Below are positions 25,487 to 34,092 of a stretch of 64,000 nt of DNA, one piece after another. This DNA comes from JACNJF01 sp050288105. GTDB taxonomy: Bacteria > Pseudomonadota > Gammaproteobacteria > GCA-001735895. The stretch spans positions 62,001 to 126,000 of the forward strand of contig JBNKDE010000005.1 in NCBI GenBank assembly GCA_050288105.1, written 5' to 3'. The notes below the pieces were generated by a model. It searched no databases. It saw only the letters and a program-made list of their open reading frames with translations, and had not been told where the DNA came from. The first letter of the stretch is position 1. The number at the start of each line of letters is the position of its first letter. The translations under genes were made by a program, and so were the position numbers.

Positions 25487-26686
25487 CTACAGCTTGAGCT
25501 TATTGGCTACAAAATCGGCATCCTTGTCGCCGCGCCCTGACAGGTTGACCAGTATCGTTTTGTCCGCAGAAAGTGTAGGCGCGACCCGCATGGCATAGGC
25601 GACAGCATGCGCAGATTCCAGTGCCGGGATGATACCTTCCATGCGCGACAGGGTCATGAAGGCATCCAGGCATTCCTTATCATCAGCGGTCACGTATTCA
25701 ACTCGCTTGATATCTTTCAGGTAACAATGTTGCGGACCTACACCGGGATAATCCAGACCTGAGGCAATGGAATACACGGGTAATGGGTTACCTTCCTCGT
25801 CCTGCAGGTTGTAGCACTCAAATCCGTGAATAGCACCTTTTTTGCCTAAGGTTAGCGTGGCCGCATGGTCGGGGGTGTCCAGGCCTTTACCCGCAGGCTC
25901 TACACCAACCATTTTGACCTCTTCATCCGGCAGGAATGCGGTAAACAGGCCCATCGCATTGGAACCACCGCCCACACAGGCAGTGATGATATCGGGCAGT
26001 TTGTCATGTTTTTCAAGGAATTGTGCGCGTGCTTCACGCCCAACTATGCTTTGGAAATCGCGTACCATTTTGGGGAAAGGATGCGGACCTACGACAGAGC
26101 CAATGGCATAAAAGTAATTTACAGGGTCTTTCAGGTACTCCTCAAATGCGCTATCTACGGCGTCTTTCAGGGTTTGGGTGCCACGGGTTACGGCAACCAG
26201 GTTGCAGCCGAGAATCTTCATCTTGGTAACATTCGGGTGTTCCTTCTCGATATCAATCTGGCCCATATGGATTTCACAGTCCAGCCCGACCAGCGCACAG
26301 GCTGTTGCCAGTGCCACACCATGCTGACCTGCTCCGGTTTCTGCCAGTACCTTGGTCTTGCCCATATGCTTGGCGAGCAACGCTTCGCCCAGGCAATGGT
26401 TGATCTTATGTGCACCGGTATGATTCAGATCTTCTCTTTTAAGGAAAATACGCGCACCACCCAGATGTTCTGACAATCGTTTGGCATAGTAGATCGGACT
26501 GGGTCTGCCGACATAATCCGCATTCAGTTCGGCCAGTTCCTGTTTGAAGGCGTCGCTCTGGCTTACCTTGTCATAGGCATCATTGATATCGTCCATGATT
26601 TGTTTAAGCTCAGGTGGAATCACCTGACCACCATATTCTCCAAAGTAACCCTGTTGATCTGGCATGGGAGCAAATTCGTATGTCAT
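25487..26686 (-). CDS. trpB: stand-alone tryptophan synthase beta chain (TrpB-like)
   Basis: A PLP-dependent enzyme of 399 residues in the TrpB1 size class, expected to join indole and serine to tryptophan. The PLP lysine is Lys94 in HTGAHKINH, the catalytic glutamate is Glu116 in LAETGAGQHG, and the phosphate-binding loop is CVGGGSNAMG. FGEYGGQVIPPEL near the start is typical. Two things are odd: no trpA is next to it, and the communication-domain stretch HMGQIDIEKEHPNVTKMKIL differs from the usual YMGxxDxxRQxxNVxRMxLLG of TrpA-coupled enzymes. It may be a second TrpB that salvages indole or works alone. The spacer before its start (26687-26882) has no recognised attenuator. Confidence 0.88.
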   Translation of the reverse strand: MTYEFAPMPDQQGYFGEYGGQVIPPELKQIMDDINDAYDKVSQSDAFKQELAELNADYVGRPSPIYYAKRLSEHLGGARIFLKREDLNHTGAHKINHCLGEALLAKHMGKTKVLAETGAGQHGVALATACALVGLDCEIHMGQIDIEKEHPNVTKMKILGCNLVAVTRGTQTLKDAVDSAFEEYLKDPVNYFYAIGSVVGPHPFPKMVRDFQSIVGREARAQFLEKHDKLPDIITACVGGGSNAMGLFTAFLPDEEVKMVGVEPAGKGLDTPDHAATLTLGKKGAIHGFECYNLQDEEGNPLPVYSIASGLDYPGVGPQHCYLKDIKRVEYVTADDKECLDAFMTLSRMEGIIPALESAHAVAYAMRVAPTLSADKTILVNLSGRGDKDADFVANKLKL

Positions 26687-26882
26687 GATTTTTTCCTTAG
26701 ATTAATAAGTTGGTAAATTAAGGTGCGCTTTTTGTGCATTTGTCATGCTTTTGTCGTAAACGGTGACCGATAATAGGGCAAAACAGCAGTAGATTAAATG
26801 ACACAGGCTAAAATTTGTAATCTGGAATCAATTCAGTCCAGAATTTAGCGGTCATGACTACTCACTGTCTACAGGAGGTAAT

Positions 26883-27044
26883 ATGAACATTTCGCTAACT
26901 CACAAATATGACACTAGTAATCGAGCGCACCATTCTCGCCCTGGCGAGCATGACGGTGCTATGGTTTGGCGCCTGACTTTTGCGGTACTCATCGCTAGCA
27001 ACAGCCTGCTGTTGTTTTTCCTGTATTTGTACGATGTGATCTAA
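26883..27044 (+). CDS. 53-residue small membrane protein
   Basis: A short open frame with a very strong ribosome site: AGGAGGT ends four bases before the ATG. The first 30 residues are polar, with several histidines (THKYD, RAHHSRPGEHDG). They are followed by one membrane helix (VWRLTFAVLIASNSLLLFFL) and the short tail YLYDVI. The family is not recognised. It is divergent from trpB and convergent with the Bax-like gene. The strong ribosome site, hydrophobic segment and clean stop support a real gene that would be missed by a length cut-off. Confidence 0.6.
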   Translation: MNISLTHKYDTSNRAHHSRPGEHDGAMVWRLTFAVLIASNSLLLFFLYLYDVI

Positions 27045-27087
27045 CTCCTTATTAATGTGGCATTGCCTGTTTCGAGTTGCCGGCTGG

Positions 27088-28017
27088 TCACGCATTAAGG
27101 TCTATTTGCTGCCAGCCGTTCTGCTGAATCAGGTTTTTAATCAGCTGAACGTATTCATCGCCTTTCTGGGAGTACTTTTCCAGGCCCGCCGCTAACGCTT
27201 CTCCTGTAAGCGGTTGTTCTTTTTCGCGTAATGCCTTCCTGATATTACGCATTTTCTGATAGGCCGGATGGCTGTTAAGAGTCAGCATGTAGTACTGGAT
27301 CGATTCATCAACGCTATCGAATTTACGCACCAGGTGCTTTTTATCTTCATCCCGGTCTTTGGGCTTGAGGCCTTTTTTCTTATTGAAAGTCCAGATGCCG
27401 AATAAATTATTCGCTTCGCGGCTAAAGCGCGACTGCCCCCAGGCGGATTCGTTGGCTGCCTGTGCCAGCGCCAGCGAGACAGGGATAATGTCCACCTTGT
27501 CCAGCAGCTCATCCCTGCTGTAAATATCCTGTAATGGATCACCTTTGAGCTTATATTTGCGAGCCATGGATTCCAGCCATTGTGCATCCTGGGCCTTAAG
27601 CTGGTATCCACGATTGAGCAAAATCAACGTATTCAGAACGCGGTAGCGTTGTTTGATCAGGCGTTTGTTTTCCTGCTCTATGATCGGTTTGATCTGGTTT
27701 ACGAAATTGACCTTGCGCTTGCTCAGTGCTGACTTACTGGCTGGTGTTGGTGAGGTCTTGCTAGTAGCAGGCTGCTCGGATGCCGACGGCTGCTCAGGTT
27801 GCTGATAGGGGTAAGGGTAGTAAGCGGGCGGCATTGGATACGGCTGCTGGTATCCAGTGTAAGGACTGAAAGGCGGGTTTGCGTAAGGGTAGGGTGGGTA
27901 ATTGGAGTAATTCCAGTCGGGTCGCCAGCTCTGGGCCTGTATACCACTGCTGATGAATAGACTGAGCAGACAGCTGATAAAGATTATGCTGCGCGATAGT
28001 TTCCACTGTTCTTGCAT
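27088..28017 (-). CDS. Bax-like glucosaminidase-domain protein
   Basis: A secreted protein of 309 residues. The signal peptide (about 1-28, IIFISCLLSLFISSGIQA) is followed by a Pro/Tyr-rich region at about 31-75, a Ser/Thr/Pro linker, then a glucosaminidase domain (about 100-309) like Escherichia coli Bax and the FlgJ C-terminus. The predicted catalytic glutamate lies in LALAQAANESAWGQSRFS, with NNLFGIWTFNKKKG downstream. It would cleave N-acetylglucosaminyl bonds in peptidoglycan or a related glycan. The Pro/Tyr-rich segment is unusual and may anchor or space the domain. The polysaccharide deacetylase lies 25 bases upstream on the same strand, so they may be co-transcribed. Confidence 0.82.
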   Translation of the reverse strand: MQEQWKLSRSIIFISCLLSLFISSGIQAQSWRPDWNYSNYPPYPYANPPFSPYTGYQQPYPMPPAYYPYPYQQPEQPSASEQPATSKTSPTPASKSALSKRKVNFVNQIKPIIEQENKRLIKQRYRVLNTLILLNRGYQLKAQDAQWLESMARKYKLKGDPLQDIYSRDELLDKVDIIPVSLALAQAANESAWGQSRFSREANNLFGIWTFNKKKGLKPKDRDEDKKHLVRKFDSVDESIQYYMLTLNSHPAYQKMRNIRKALREKEQPLTGEALAAGLEKYSQKGDEYVQLIKNLIQQNGWQQIDLNA

Positions 28018-28042
28018 AGGGGGCTTAATCCGAAATTATTGA

Positions 28043-29107
28043 TTAATCCTCATGATACCAGCTTGAGTCTGCATTCGGCACAATCCAGTTATGGCTGTAC
28101 CAGTGAAAACGACCTTTCTGGCTGGATGGCATCGTGCAATTGGTGCGATGTCGCCCCGGTGTAAGATCGAATTGTGGCGTGATTTCTACGGTATCGGCGC
28201 GTTCATCTGACCATTGCATGCTGACCTGTTCGCTACCGCCAATGTAGCAGCGTAGATTAGATTTTGAGTATTGCCCAGGCGCCAGTGTGAGTGTCAGGGT
28301 GGGTCTAATATTACCGGGTTCCAGCACCGGATCTAGCGGAGTAGCGCGCACCAGCGGCAGGGGCAGGGTATTGACCTTAATAATAAAACTGTCCAGCTCA
28401 GCAAACTTATCAGCCATTGGAAAGCGCGGGAGTGCGGTAAAATTAGCGTCGCTCCAGGCTGGCCCGGATTGCTGGCCAAATCCAGTCAGGCCGAGCTCGC
28501 GAATAAGTGAGCCGAGGGCGCTGTTGTATTCACCATACGGCCAGGCGAAAAGCTGCGGGGTAACCCCGATGCGTTGAGTAATCAGTTTCTGGGACTGGGT
28601 AATATCGTTACGAATTCGAGTTAACCATTGTTGCTCAGACTCTGAAGATTGACGACGAATCAGATGAGCGTGGCTGTTGCCGTGGTTTTCAATTCCTACC
28701 CCGTGCTGGCTCATTTCACGCAATTGCTGCCAGCTCATATACAGGTTTGAGTTGTCGGCTACCTTTTCGCTGCTAACAAATATCGTGATTGGCCAGTTGT
28801 ATTGCCTGAGCAGAGGGTAAGCATTCTGGTAGACCGAAAGATAGGCATCATCCACACTCAGGCTGACACATTTATCGGGTAGTTCCAGCTGGTGGTAGAG
28901 CGACAGCGCGACATCACGCAGCGACATTACTGAGAAATCATTTTGCGACAGATATTCCAGCTGGTTTTTAAACTGGGTGGGGGTGACACTGGTACTGCGA
29001 GGTGTTTGCTCACTAAAATGATGGTATTGCAGGATGACGCAGTGGTTGGCCGCAAGCAGTAGTTGCGGTATCAGGTATAAGCAGATCAGTATCAGGAATC
29101 TAATCAT
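28043..29107 (-). CDS. secreted polysaccharide deacetylase family protein
   Basis: A 354-residue secreted protein with a signal peptide (FLILICLYLIPQLLLAA) and a NodB-type carbohydrate esterase 4 domain. The first motif Asp-Asp is in VSLSVDDAYLSVYQNAYPLL and the metal-binding His motif in GIENHGNSHAHLI, with FAWPYGEYNSALGSLIRELG downstream. About 100 C-terminal residues form a beta-rich extension with Cys pairs. Substrates could be N-acetylated glycans of the envelope or exopolysaccharide. It is upstream of the Bax-like glucosaminidase, suggesting joint action on an amino-sugar polymer. This link is inference. Confidence 0.85.
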   Translation of the reverse strand: MIRFLILICLYLIPQLLLAANHCVILQYHHFSEQTPRSTSVTPTQFKNQLEYLSQNDFSVMSLRDVALSLYHQLELPDKCVSLSVDDAYLSVYQNAYPLLRQYNWPITIFVSSEKVADNSNLYMSWQQLREMSQHGVGIENHGNSHAHLIRRQSSESEQQWLTRIRNDITQSQKLITQRIGVTPQLFAWPYGEYNSALGSLIRELGLTGFGQQSGPAWSDANFTALPRFPMADKFAELDSFIIKVNTLPLPLVRATPLDPVLEPGNIRPTLTLTLAPGQYSKSNLRCYIGGSEQVSMQWSDERADTVEITPQFDLTPGRHRTNCTMPSSQKGRFHWYSHNWIVPNADSSWYHED

Positions 29108-29189
29108 TAAATAGGTCGTTATAGTGAGGTTATAGGCTCTGGCGATATGTTAAATTATTCAGCCTCCAGTAACAAATAAGTAGATTGAT

Positions 29190-30008
29190 ATGACCCAGGT
29201 ATTACTTTGCGATAATGGCTCCAGACAACCCGCAGCAACGCTGATGTTACGCACCATCGCAAAGCAGTTAAGCGAGCTTGCGCAATGTGCTATCGCGCCG
29301 GTTTCATTGCAGCATTCGGACGCCATCAATGCCGCATTATTAAATGATCAGCCCGCGCAGACCCTGCCGCAATATCTGCAACATCAACTGCAACAGGGAG
29401 AGAATGACTTTATTATCCTGCCACTGTTTTTCGGTAGCAGCAGGGCGATAACCTCGTTTATCCCTGAACAACAGCAGTTACTCGCGCAGCGATTTGGCGA
29501 ATTCTCTGTACGCATGGCGGATGTGTTATACCCCTTGCCCGAGGGAGATATCGAGCTGGTGAACATCATTTTCGATAACATCCAGCAATGTATGCGGCGT
29601 ATTCAACAACCCGTTCAGCAGGTGGTTCTGGTGGATCATGGTTCCCCCGTGGCCAGGGTGACTGAAGTCAGGAAATCCATTGCGCGACAACTGCAAACCC
29701 TGCTGGGTGATGATATTTTGCTGTCGCAGGCAGTGATGGAAAGGCGAGCAGGCAAGGAATATGATTTTAATGGTGATCTCTTGCAGGACTGGCTGATACA
29801 ACAGGCTCAGCAGGGCGTAAAAGGGGTCATAGTTGCAATGATGTTCCTTTTACCTGGGCGCCATGCTGGGCCGGCGGGGGATGTCAATGAGATTTGCCAG
29901 GCAGTGATGCAGGATTATCCAGGGTTTGAGGTATCAATATCGGCATTGGTGGGTGATAGCAAGCTATTGTTGAATATGCTGCATCACCGCCTGCAGCGTA
30001 TGCTGTAG
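29190..30008 (+). CDS. CbiX-type sirohydrochlorin chelatase-like protein (two-domain)
   Basis: A 272-residue cytosolic protein with two CbiX/SirB-like halves. The second half has the expected VDHGSP motif with the catalytic histidine, near residue 149, followed by ARVTEVRKSIARQL. The first half has LLCDNGSRQPAATLM, where the histidine is replaced by asparagine. FIILPLFFGSS and VIVAMMFLLPGRHAGPAGD are the two metal-side strand motifs. The family inserts Co, Ni or Fe into sirohydrochlorin. No cob or cbi neighbours are present, so the metal is open. Length fits the double-domain form. Confidence 0.75.
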   Translation: MTQVLLCDNGSRQPAATLMLRTIAKQLSELAQCAIAPVSLQHSDAINAALLNDQPAQTLPQYLQHQLQQGENDFIILPLFFGSSRAITSFIPEQQQLLAQRFGEFSVRMADVLYPLPEGDIELVNIIFDNIQQCMRRIQQPVQQVVLVDHGSPVARVTEVRKSIARQLQTLLGDDILLSQAVMERRAGKEYDFNGDLLQDWLIQQAQQGVKGVIVAMMFLLPGRHAGPAGDVNEICQAVMQDYPGFEVSISALVGDSKLLLNMLHHRLQRML

Positions 30009-30030
30009 GCGGTCAGGTCAGTCTGCGCGA

Positions 30031-30591
30031 TTAGATGTCACTCATTTCAATCAGGGCAATAATCTGCCCGACGGTATCTTCTACCGACTGGTCATTATTA
30101 ATATACACACAGTTATCCATTTTCTTTGACTCCAGTTCGCGGTTACGCTTAATACGAAGTTCAATCTCTTCTTCAGTTTCACGGCCACGTTGCGTGAGGC
30201 GTTCACGCAGGATCTGTTCCGACACGGTAATCCAGATCGGTGTTGTTTTAGCATAGATTTTAAGCGCAGAGGCAAGATAGTTGCGCGAACCGTTTACAAT
30301 GACATTTTGCCCCTGTTTCACCCATTTGCGGGCCTCCTTGCCTATCGCGTATTTGTTGCCATGTGATTCCCAGTCAAACAGGAATAGCCCCGCCTCCTTG
30401 CGCTGGTAGAAATCAAAGTCACTGAGTTCGATATGGTTTTCATCACCTTCACGTACGGGGCGTGTGATATAACGATGCGCCACCAGTGGCTGGTGATCAG
30501 AGTACTGATTCTTTTTCAGGTGGTTGAGTAAGGTGTCTTTACCAACCCCGGAAGGGCCGACCAGAAAATACAATCTTGTAGAATGAGACAT
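30031..30591 (-). CDS. phnN: ribose 1,5-bisphosphokinase PhnN
   Basis: A 186-residue P-loop kinase of the guanylate-kinase-like fold. The Walker A motif GPSGVGKDTLL starts at residue 13, HRYITRPVREGDENHIELSDFDF is the family signature after it, and LTQRGRETEEEIELRIKRN lies near the C-terminus. PhnN phosphorylates ribose 1,5-bisphosphate to PRPP in phosphonate breakdown or as an NAD/PRPP bypass. No phn C-P lyase cluster is seen here, so the role is probably PRPP supply or salvage. The PhnD-like protein at 18.9 kb is not its neighbour. Confidence 0.88.
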   Translation of the reverse strand: MSHSTRLYFLVGPSGVGKDTLLNHLKKNQYSDHQPLVAHRYITRPVREGDENHIELSDFDFYQRKEAGLFLFDWESHGNKYAIGKEARKWVKQGQNVIVNGSRNYLASALKIYAKTTPIWITVSEQILRERLTQRGRETEEEIELRIKRNRELESKKMDNCVYINNDQSVEDTVGQIIALIEMSDI

Positions 30592-30623
30592 AGGGTTTTA
30601 CCGCAAAATGAATTGTTAAGGAC

Positions 30624-30642
30624 CTCCTGCGATACGCAGGAG
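30624..30642. repeat. inverted repeat CTCCTGC/GCAGGAG upstream of phnN
   Basis: Seven-bp perfect arms with the loop GATAC, about 40 bases before the phnN start. It could be a leader hairpin or a regulator site. Confidence 0.5.
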
Positions 30643-30733
30643 CTTCCAGGTGCGGGCATGCACCACCATTTTTAATCGCAGTTAAGTGATTGAAAATGGC
30701 TGAAAAACGAAAATCGCTATTTTCATTTTTCAT

Positions 30734-30765
30734 GCGCTGCAAGGCCATTGATGGCTTTGCAGCGC
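30734..30765. repeat. strong inverted repeat in the phnN/transporter spacer
   Basis: Fifteen-base arms (GCGCTGCAAGGCCAT and ATGGCTTTGCAGCGC) differ from perfect pairing at one position, with a two-base loop. It could be a bidirectional terminator-like or transposon-end remnant. There is no T-run on the plus strand. Confidence 0.6.
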
Positions 30766-30988
30766 TTCCTTAGAGTTATTTGCAAACCAGAGGTTGCGAT
30801 TTCCGGGTGGCTCAACGAAGTCCTTCACCCAGCGGTAAAGTATATCGTATTCAATTCGGTTATGCCTGTTTGTGAAAGGGCGTCGATTACTGTTATCACC
30901 GGTAACAACAGGGGCTATACGCAGCGTTCAAGGTCCTGAACAGATTTCTAATGAGTCTGCACTGAGCAGCAGATTCCCAGAACGCCTC

Positions 30989-31849
30989 ATGTTGGGGCTA
31001 AAATGTTACAGATTGATTAAAAAAGTTGCACTGTGCAACGGCTCGGTTCAAACTATAAAAAAACAAAAACTACCTGAACCATTGAAGTCAGCTGCTATTT
31101 CAATTACCGATCTGCATAAATCCTTTGGCGAGATTGAAGTACTCAAAGGGGTATCACTGAATGCTCACAACGGAGACGTGGTTTCCATTCTGGGTAGCAG
31201 TGGCTCTGGTAAAAGCACCTTGCTGCGCTGTATCAACCTGCTCGAAATACCTACCTCCGGCCAGATCTCCATCAATGGTGAACTGCTGCAAATGAAGACT
31301 ACTAAAAGCGGCGCACAGGAACCGGCTGATATGCGCCAGATTGCGCGTATTCGCGCGCGCCTGTCGATGGTGTTTCAAAGCTTCAACCTGTGGGCGCATA
31401 TGACGATTCTGGAAAACATTATCGAAGCGCCGGTGCATGTTTTAGGCAAGGATAAAAAACAGGCTATCGATGAAGCCCGTGTTTTACTCGAGAAGGTCGG
31501 GATATCTGCCAAGGCGGACGCCTATCCTGCGGAGCTATCGGGCGGTCAGCAGCAACGTGTGGCAATTGCACGCGCACTGGCGATGGAACCACAGGCGATG
31601 TTATTTGATGAACCCACCTCTGCGCTGGATCCTGAGCTGGTGAGTGAGGTGCTGCTGGTCATGCGACAGCTGGCAGAAGAGGGTCGTACCATGATTGTCG
31701 TGACCCACGAAATGGGGTTTGCGCGAGAAGTATCCGATAATGTGATATTCCTGCATAACGGCAAAATTGAAGAGCAGGGCCCGCCCGATCAGGTGTTTAA
31801 CAACCCGGCTTCCGAGAGATTCAAGCAATTCTTATCCAGCGGTTTATAA
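30989..31849 (+). CDS. basic-amino-acid ABC transporter ATP-binding protein (HisP/AotP-like)
   Basis: The ATPase of a polar amino-acid ABC importer. It has Walker A GSSGSGKST, the signature LSGGQQQRVAIARALAMEP, and Walker B AMLFDEPTSALDPEL, with the TFNLWAHMTILENIIEAPVH-like region that is typical of HisP/ArgT-system ATPases. The core begins near ISITDLHKSFGEIEVLKGVS. The start is uncertain: the open frame reaches back to 30872 and the ATG at 30989 is the last one before the core, but no clear Shine-Dalgarno is present and homologues begin about 30 residues later. It is first in an ATPase, binding protein, permease, permease set. Confidence 0.85.
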   Translation: MLGLKCYRLIKKVALCNGSVQTIKKQKLPEPLKSAAISITDLHKSFGEIEVLKGVSLNAHNGDVVSILGSSGSGKSTLLRCINLLEIPTSGQISINGELLQMKTTKSGAQEPADMRQIARIRARLSMVFQSFNLWAHMTILENIIEAPVHVLGKDKKQAIDEARVLLEKVGISAKADAYPAELSGGQQQRVAIARALAMEPQAMLFDEPTSALDPELVSEVLLVMRQLAEEGRTMIVVTHEMGFAREVSDNVIFLHNGKIEEQGPPDQVFNNPASERFKQFLSSGL

Positions 31850-31881
31850 CCGCAACAATACAACCAACAGGAGAACTACCC

Positions 31882-32631
31882 ATGAAAGTTAAAGCGATAC
31901 TGGCAACCCTTGTCATAGGGCTACTTACTATCGGTTCTGCGCAGGCGGAAAAGATCCGCATTGCGACTGAAGGCGCTTATCCTCCATTTAATATGAAAGA
32001 TACCAGCGGGCAGCTAACCGGTTTTGACGTAGACATCGCGCGCGCTCTGTGTGACGAAATGAAAGCCGATTGCGAAATTGTCGGTCAGGACTGGGATGGT
32101 ATTATTCCAGGGCTGCTGGCAAAAAAATACGATGCCATTATTGCCAGTATGTCTATTACCGACGAACGCAAGCAAAAGGTGTCTTTCACTGACCCCTATT
32201 ATTCAAACTACCTGCGTTTTGTTGCCAAAAAGGATAGCGGCCTGACGGCTGGTCAGAGTGGGCTTAAGGGCAAAACTCTGGGTGCCCAGCGTGCAACCAT
32301 CAGTGCTCAGCATCTGGAAGATAATTATCGTAAAAGTGCCAATGTCAAAGTTTATGATACTCAGGAAGCGGCATTCCTTGATCTAAAGTCAGGTCGTCTG
32401 GATGCGGTGCTGGTTGATGCCTATCCTGGATATGACTGGTTGAGCAAAGCCGAAAACAGTGATTACGACTTCCTCGGTGATAGCATTGATATCAATGACA
32501 AGATTGGTATCGCGATCCGCAAGGGGGATTCAGCGCTGGCAGATAAATTTAACAAAGCGCTACAGGCGCTGTTAAAGAATGGGATGTACAGCAAGATTAA
32601 CGGAAAATATTTCCCTTTTAGTATCTACTAA
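31882..32631 (+). CDS. lysine/arginine/ornithine-type ABC transporter substrate-binding protein
   Basis: A 249-residue periplasmic binding protein with a signal peptide (KAILATLVIGLLTIGSAQA). Landmark stretches are IRIATEGAYPPFNMKDTSGQLTGFDVDIARALC, the carboxylate-binding SMSITDERKQKVSFTDPYYS, and LDLKSGRLDAVLVDAYPGYDW. This pattern matches the ArgT/HisJ/AotJ group that binds arginine, ornithine, lysine or histidine. An ideal AGGAG precedes the ATG. A GC-rich hairpin follows its stop (32640-32659), which may stabilise the mRNA so that the binding protein is made in excess. Confidence 0.92.
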   Translation: MKVKAILATLVIGLLTIGSAQAEKIRIATEGAYPPFNMKDTSGQLTGFDVDIARALCDEMKADCEIVGQDWDGIIPGLLAKKYDAIIASMSITDERKQKVSFTDPYYSNYLRFVAKKDSGLTAGQSGLKGKTLGAQRATISAQHLEDNYRKSANVKVYDTQEAAFLDLKSGRLDAVLVDAYPGYDWLSKAENSDYDFLGDSIDINDKIGIAIRKGDSALADKFNKALQALLKNGMYSKINGKYFPFSIY

Positions 32632-32639
32632 CTATGTGT

Positions 32640-32659
32640 AGCCGGGGTTATCCCCGGCT
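32640..32659 (+). terminator. intercistronic hairpin between binding protein and permease genes
   Basis: Perfect arms AGCCGGGG and CCCCGGCT with loop TTAT. No T-run follows, so it is more likely an attenuating or 3'-stabilising hairpin than a full terminator. Confidence 0.55.
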
Positions 32660-32710
32660 TCATACCTCACTGAACTCGGTGATTTCAAGTGGTAAGAGTA
32701 CCAGTAGTTT

Positions 32711-33409
32711 ATGTTTGAATATCTAAGTTTCGGAGATGAGGGCTTCGGTGATGAAATTATCGCTGGCGCCTGGCTAACGCTGGAACTGGCTCTGGTTTCT
32801 TTAGTGATCGGTATCCTGCTCGGACTGCTGGTTGCTGGTGGTAAATTATCTAAATACAGAATTTTCAGGGCTCTGGCACATTTGTATACCGAGCTTGTAC
32901 GCGGTATTCCCGAGATGCTGGTGGTGCTGGTGGTTTTTTTCGGCGCTTCTGCATTAATGCAAACCATAGCCGCATGGTTTGATTATCACGAATATATAGA
33001 AGTCAATGCATTCGTCGCTGGCGTATTTGCACTGGGTATTGTTTTTGGCGCTTTTTCCAGTGAGGTATTTAGGGGTGCCTTTCTGGCGGTTCCTAAAGGG
33101 CAGATAGAAGCAGCGATAGCCTGTGGCATGAGCCCCTGGCAGGTGTTTCATCGTATACGCATGCCGCAGATGTGGCGCTACGCCTTACCTGGGCTGGGAA
33201 ATCTGTGGATGGTGTTGTTAAAGGATACCTCGTTGATTTCTATCATCGCACTGGATGAACTGCTGCGCTGGTCAAAAGTGGCTGCTGAAACAACCAAACA
33301 GCCCTTTACCTTTTATATTACGGCGGCCTTAATCTATCTGCTGTTTACCGTGGTTTCCGACATTATCCGGCATCGCTTTGAAGTGCGGGCAAATCGAGGC
33401 GTGCTGTAA
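32711..33409 (+). CDS. amino-acid ABC transporter permease (HisQ/AotQ-like)
   Basis: A 232-residue inner-membrane permease. The family motif of HisMQ-type permeases is visible: LYTELVRGIPEMLVVLVVFF near residue 60, EVFRGAFLAVPKGQIEAAIACGMSPWQVFHRIRMPQ with the EAA loop, and ALPGLGNLWMVLLKDTSLISII. It pairs with the following permease and the HisP-like ATPase, and its stop shares one base with the next start. Confidence 0.93.
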   Translation: MFEYLSFGDEGFGDEIIAGAWLTLELALVSLVIGILLGLLVAGGKLSKYRIFRALAHLYTELVRGIPEMLVVLVVFFGASALMQTIAAWFDYHEYIEVNAFVAGVFALGIVFGAFSSEVFRGAFLAVPKGQIEAAIACGMSPWQVFHRIRMPQMWRYALPGLGNLWMVLLKDTSLISIIALDELLRWSKVAAETTKQPFTFYITAALIYLLFTVVSDIIRHRFEVRANRGVL

Positions 33410-34092
33410 TGGATATGTCCCTGCTGACAAAGTATGCAGATCGTTTTCTTGATGGTACGCTGATCTCACTAAAGCTTGTCATCCTGGCTTCTGTGATTGG
33501 ACTGTTACTCGCTTTTGCGCTGGCCATGGCGCGCACCTCAAAAAAACGTCGCTACTGGATTCCAGCCTACAGCTATATTTATTTCTTTCGCGGTACGCCG
33601 CTGCTGATCCAGCTGTTTATCCTGTATTACGGCCTCGGGCAGTTCGAATGGGTTCGTGAGAGTATACTGTGGACAGTGCTGGGTGATGCAGAGTGGTGTG
33701 GCCTGCTCGGCTTATGTCTGAATACTTCAGCCTATACCGCCGAGATCCTGCGCGGTGGTATTCGCGCAGTACCCAAAGGTGAAATAGAGGCAGCGCGTTC
33801 CATGGGGATGAGTAGCTGGCTACTGAACCGGCGTATCGTGTTACCGCGTGCGATCCGAATTGCCTGGCCTGCTTATGGTAATGAAGTGATTTTATTATTA
33901 AAAGGTAGTGCACTGGTGAGTACCATCTCAGTGTGGGATCTAATGGGTGAAACTCGCTCCATATTTTCACGCACCTATGCACTGGAAATTTTTGTGTATG
34001 CGGCTGTTATTTATTTTGTACTGACATTTGTTCTGACACGGCTATTCAAGATAATCGAGAAGAGGATTAATCGGTATCTGGTGAACGCCTGA
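33409..34092 (+). CDS. amino-acid ABC transporter permease (HisM/AotM-like)
   Basis: The second permease, 227 residues. It contains YSYIYFFRGTPLLIQLFILYYG, the EAA loop AEILRGGIRAVPKGEIEAARSMGMSSWLLNRRIVLP, and YGNEVILLLKGSALVSTIS. It completes the importer. After its stop is a 171-base spacer with a 7-bp inverted repeat (CTGTGAA/TTCACAG) and the short motif GGGGTCAGAGTA, which sometimes marks transposon remnants. Confidence 0.93.
   Translation: MDMSLLTKYADRFLDGTLISLKLVILASVIGLLLAFALAMARTSKKRRYWIPAYSYIYFFRGTPLLIQLFILYYGLGQFEWVRESILWTVLGDAEWCGLLGLCLNTSAYTAEILRGGIRAVPKGEIEAARSMGMSSWLLNRRIVLPRAIRIAWPAYGNEVILLLKGSALVSTISVWDLMGETRSIFSRTYALEIFVYAAVIYFVLTFVLTRLFKIIEKRINRYLVNA

Larger units (their letters stand above)
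30592..30988. other. 397-base intergenic stretch between phnN and the amino-acid ABC transporter
   Basis: No convincing gene lies here. It contains two perfect or near-perfect inverted repeats (30624-30642 and 30734-30765) and presumably the divergent promoters. No ArgR or riboswitch motif was recognised with confidence. Confidence 0.6.

Noticed and set aside
25865..26473. 202-residue plus-strand open frame antisense to trpB
   Set aside because: It lies wholly inside trpB on the other strand, has no ribosome site and no recognisable domain.
30539..30748. 69-residue minus-strand frame overlapping the phnN start
   Set aside because: Overlaps phnN in another frame and runs through the inverted repeats; no domain seen, though the sequence pattern could belong to a repeated element.
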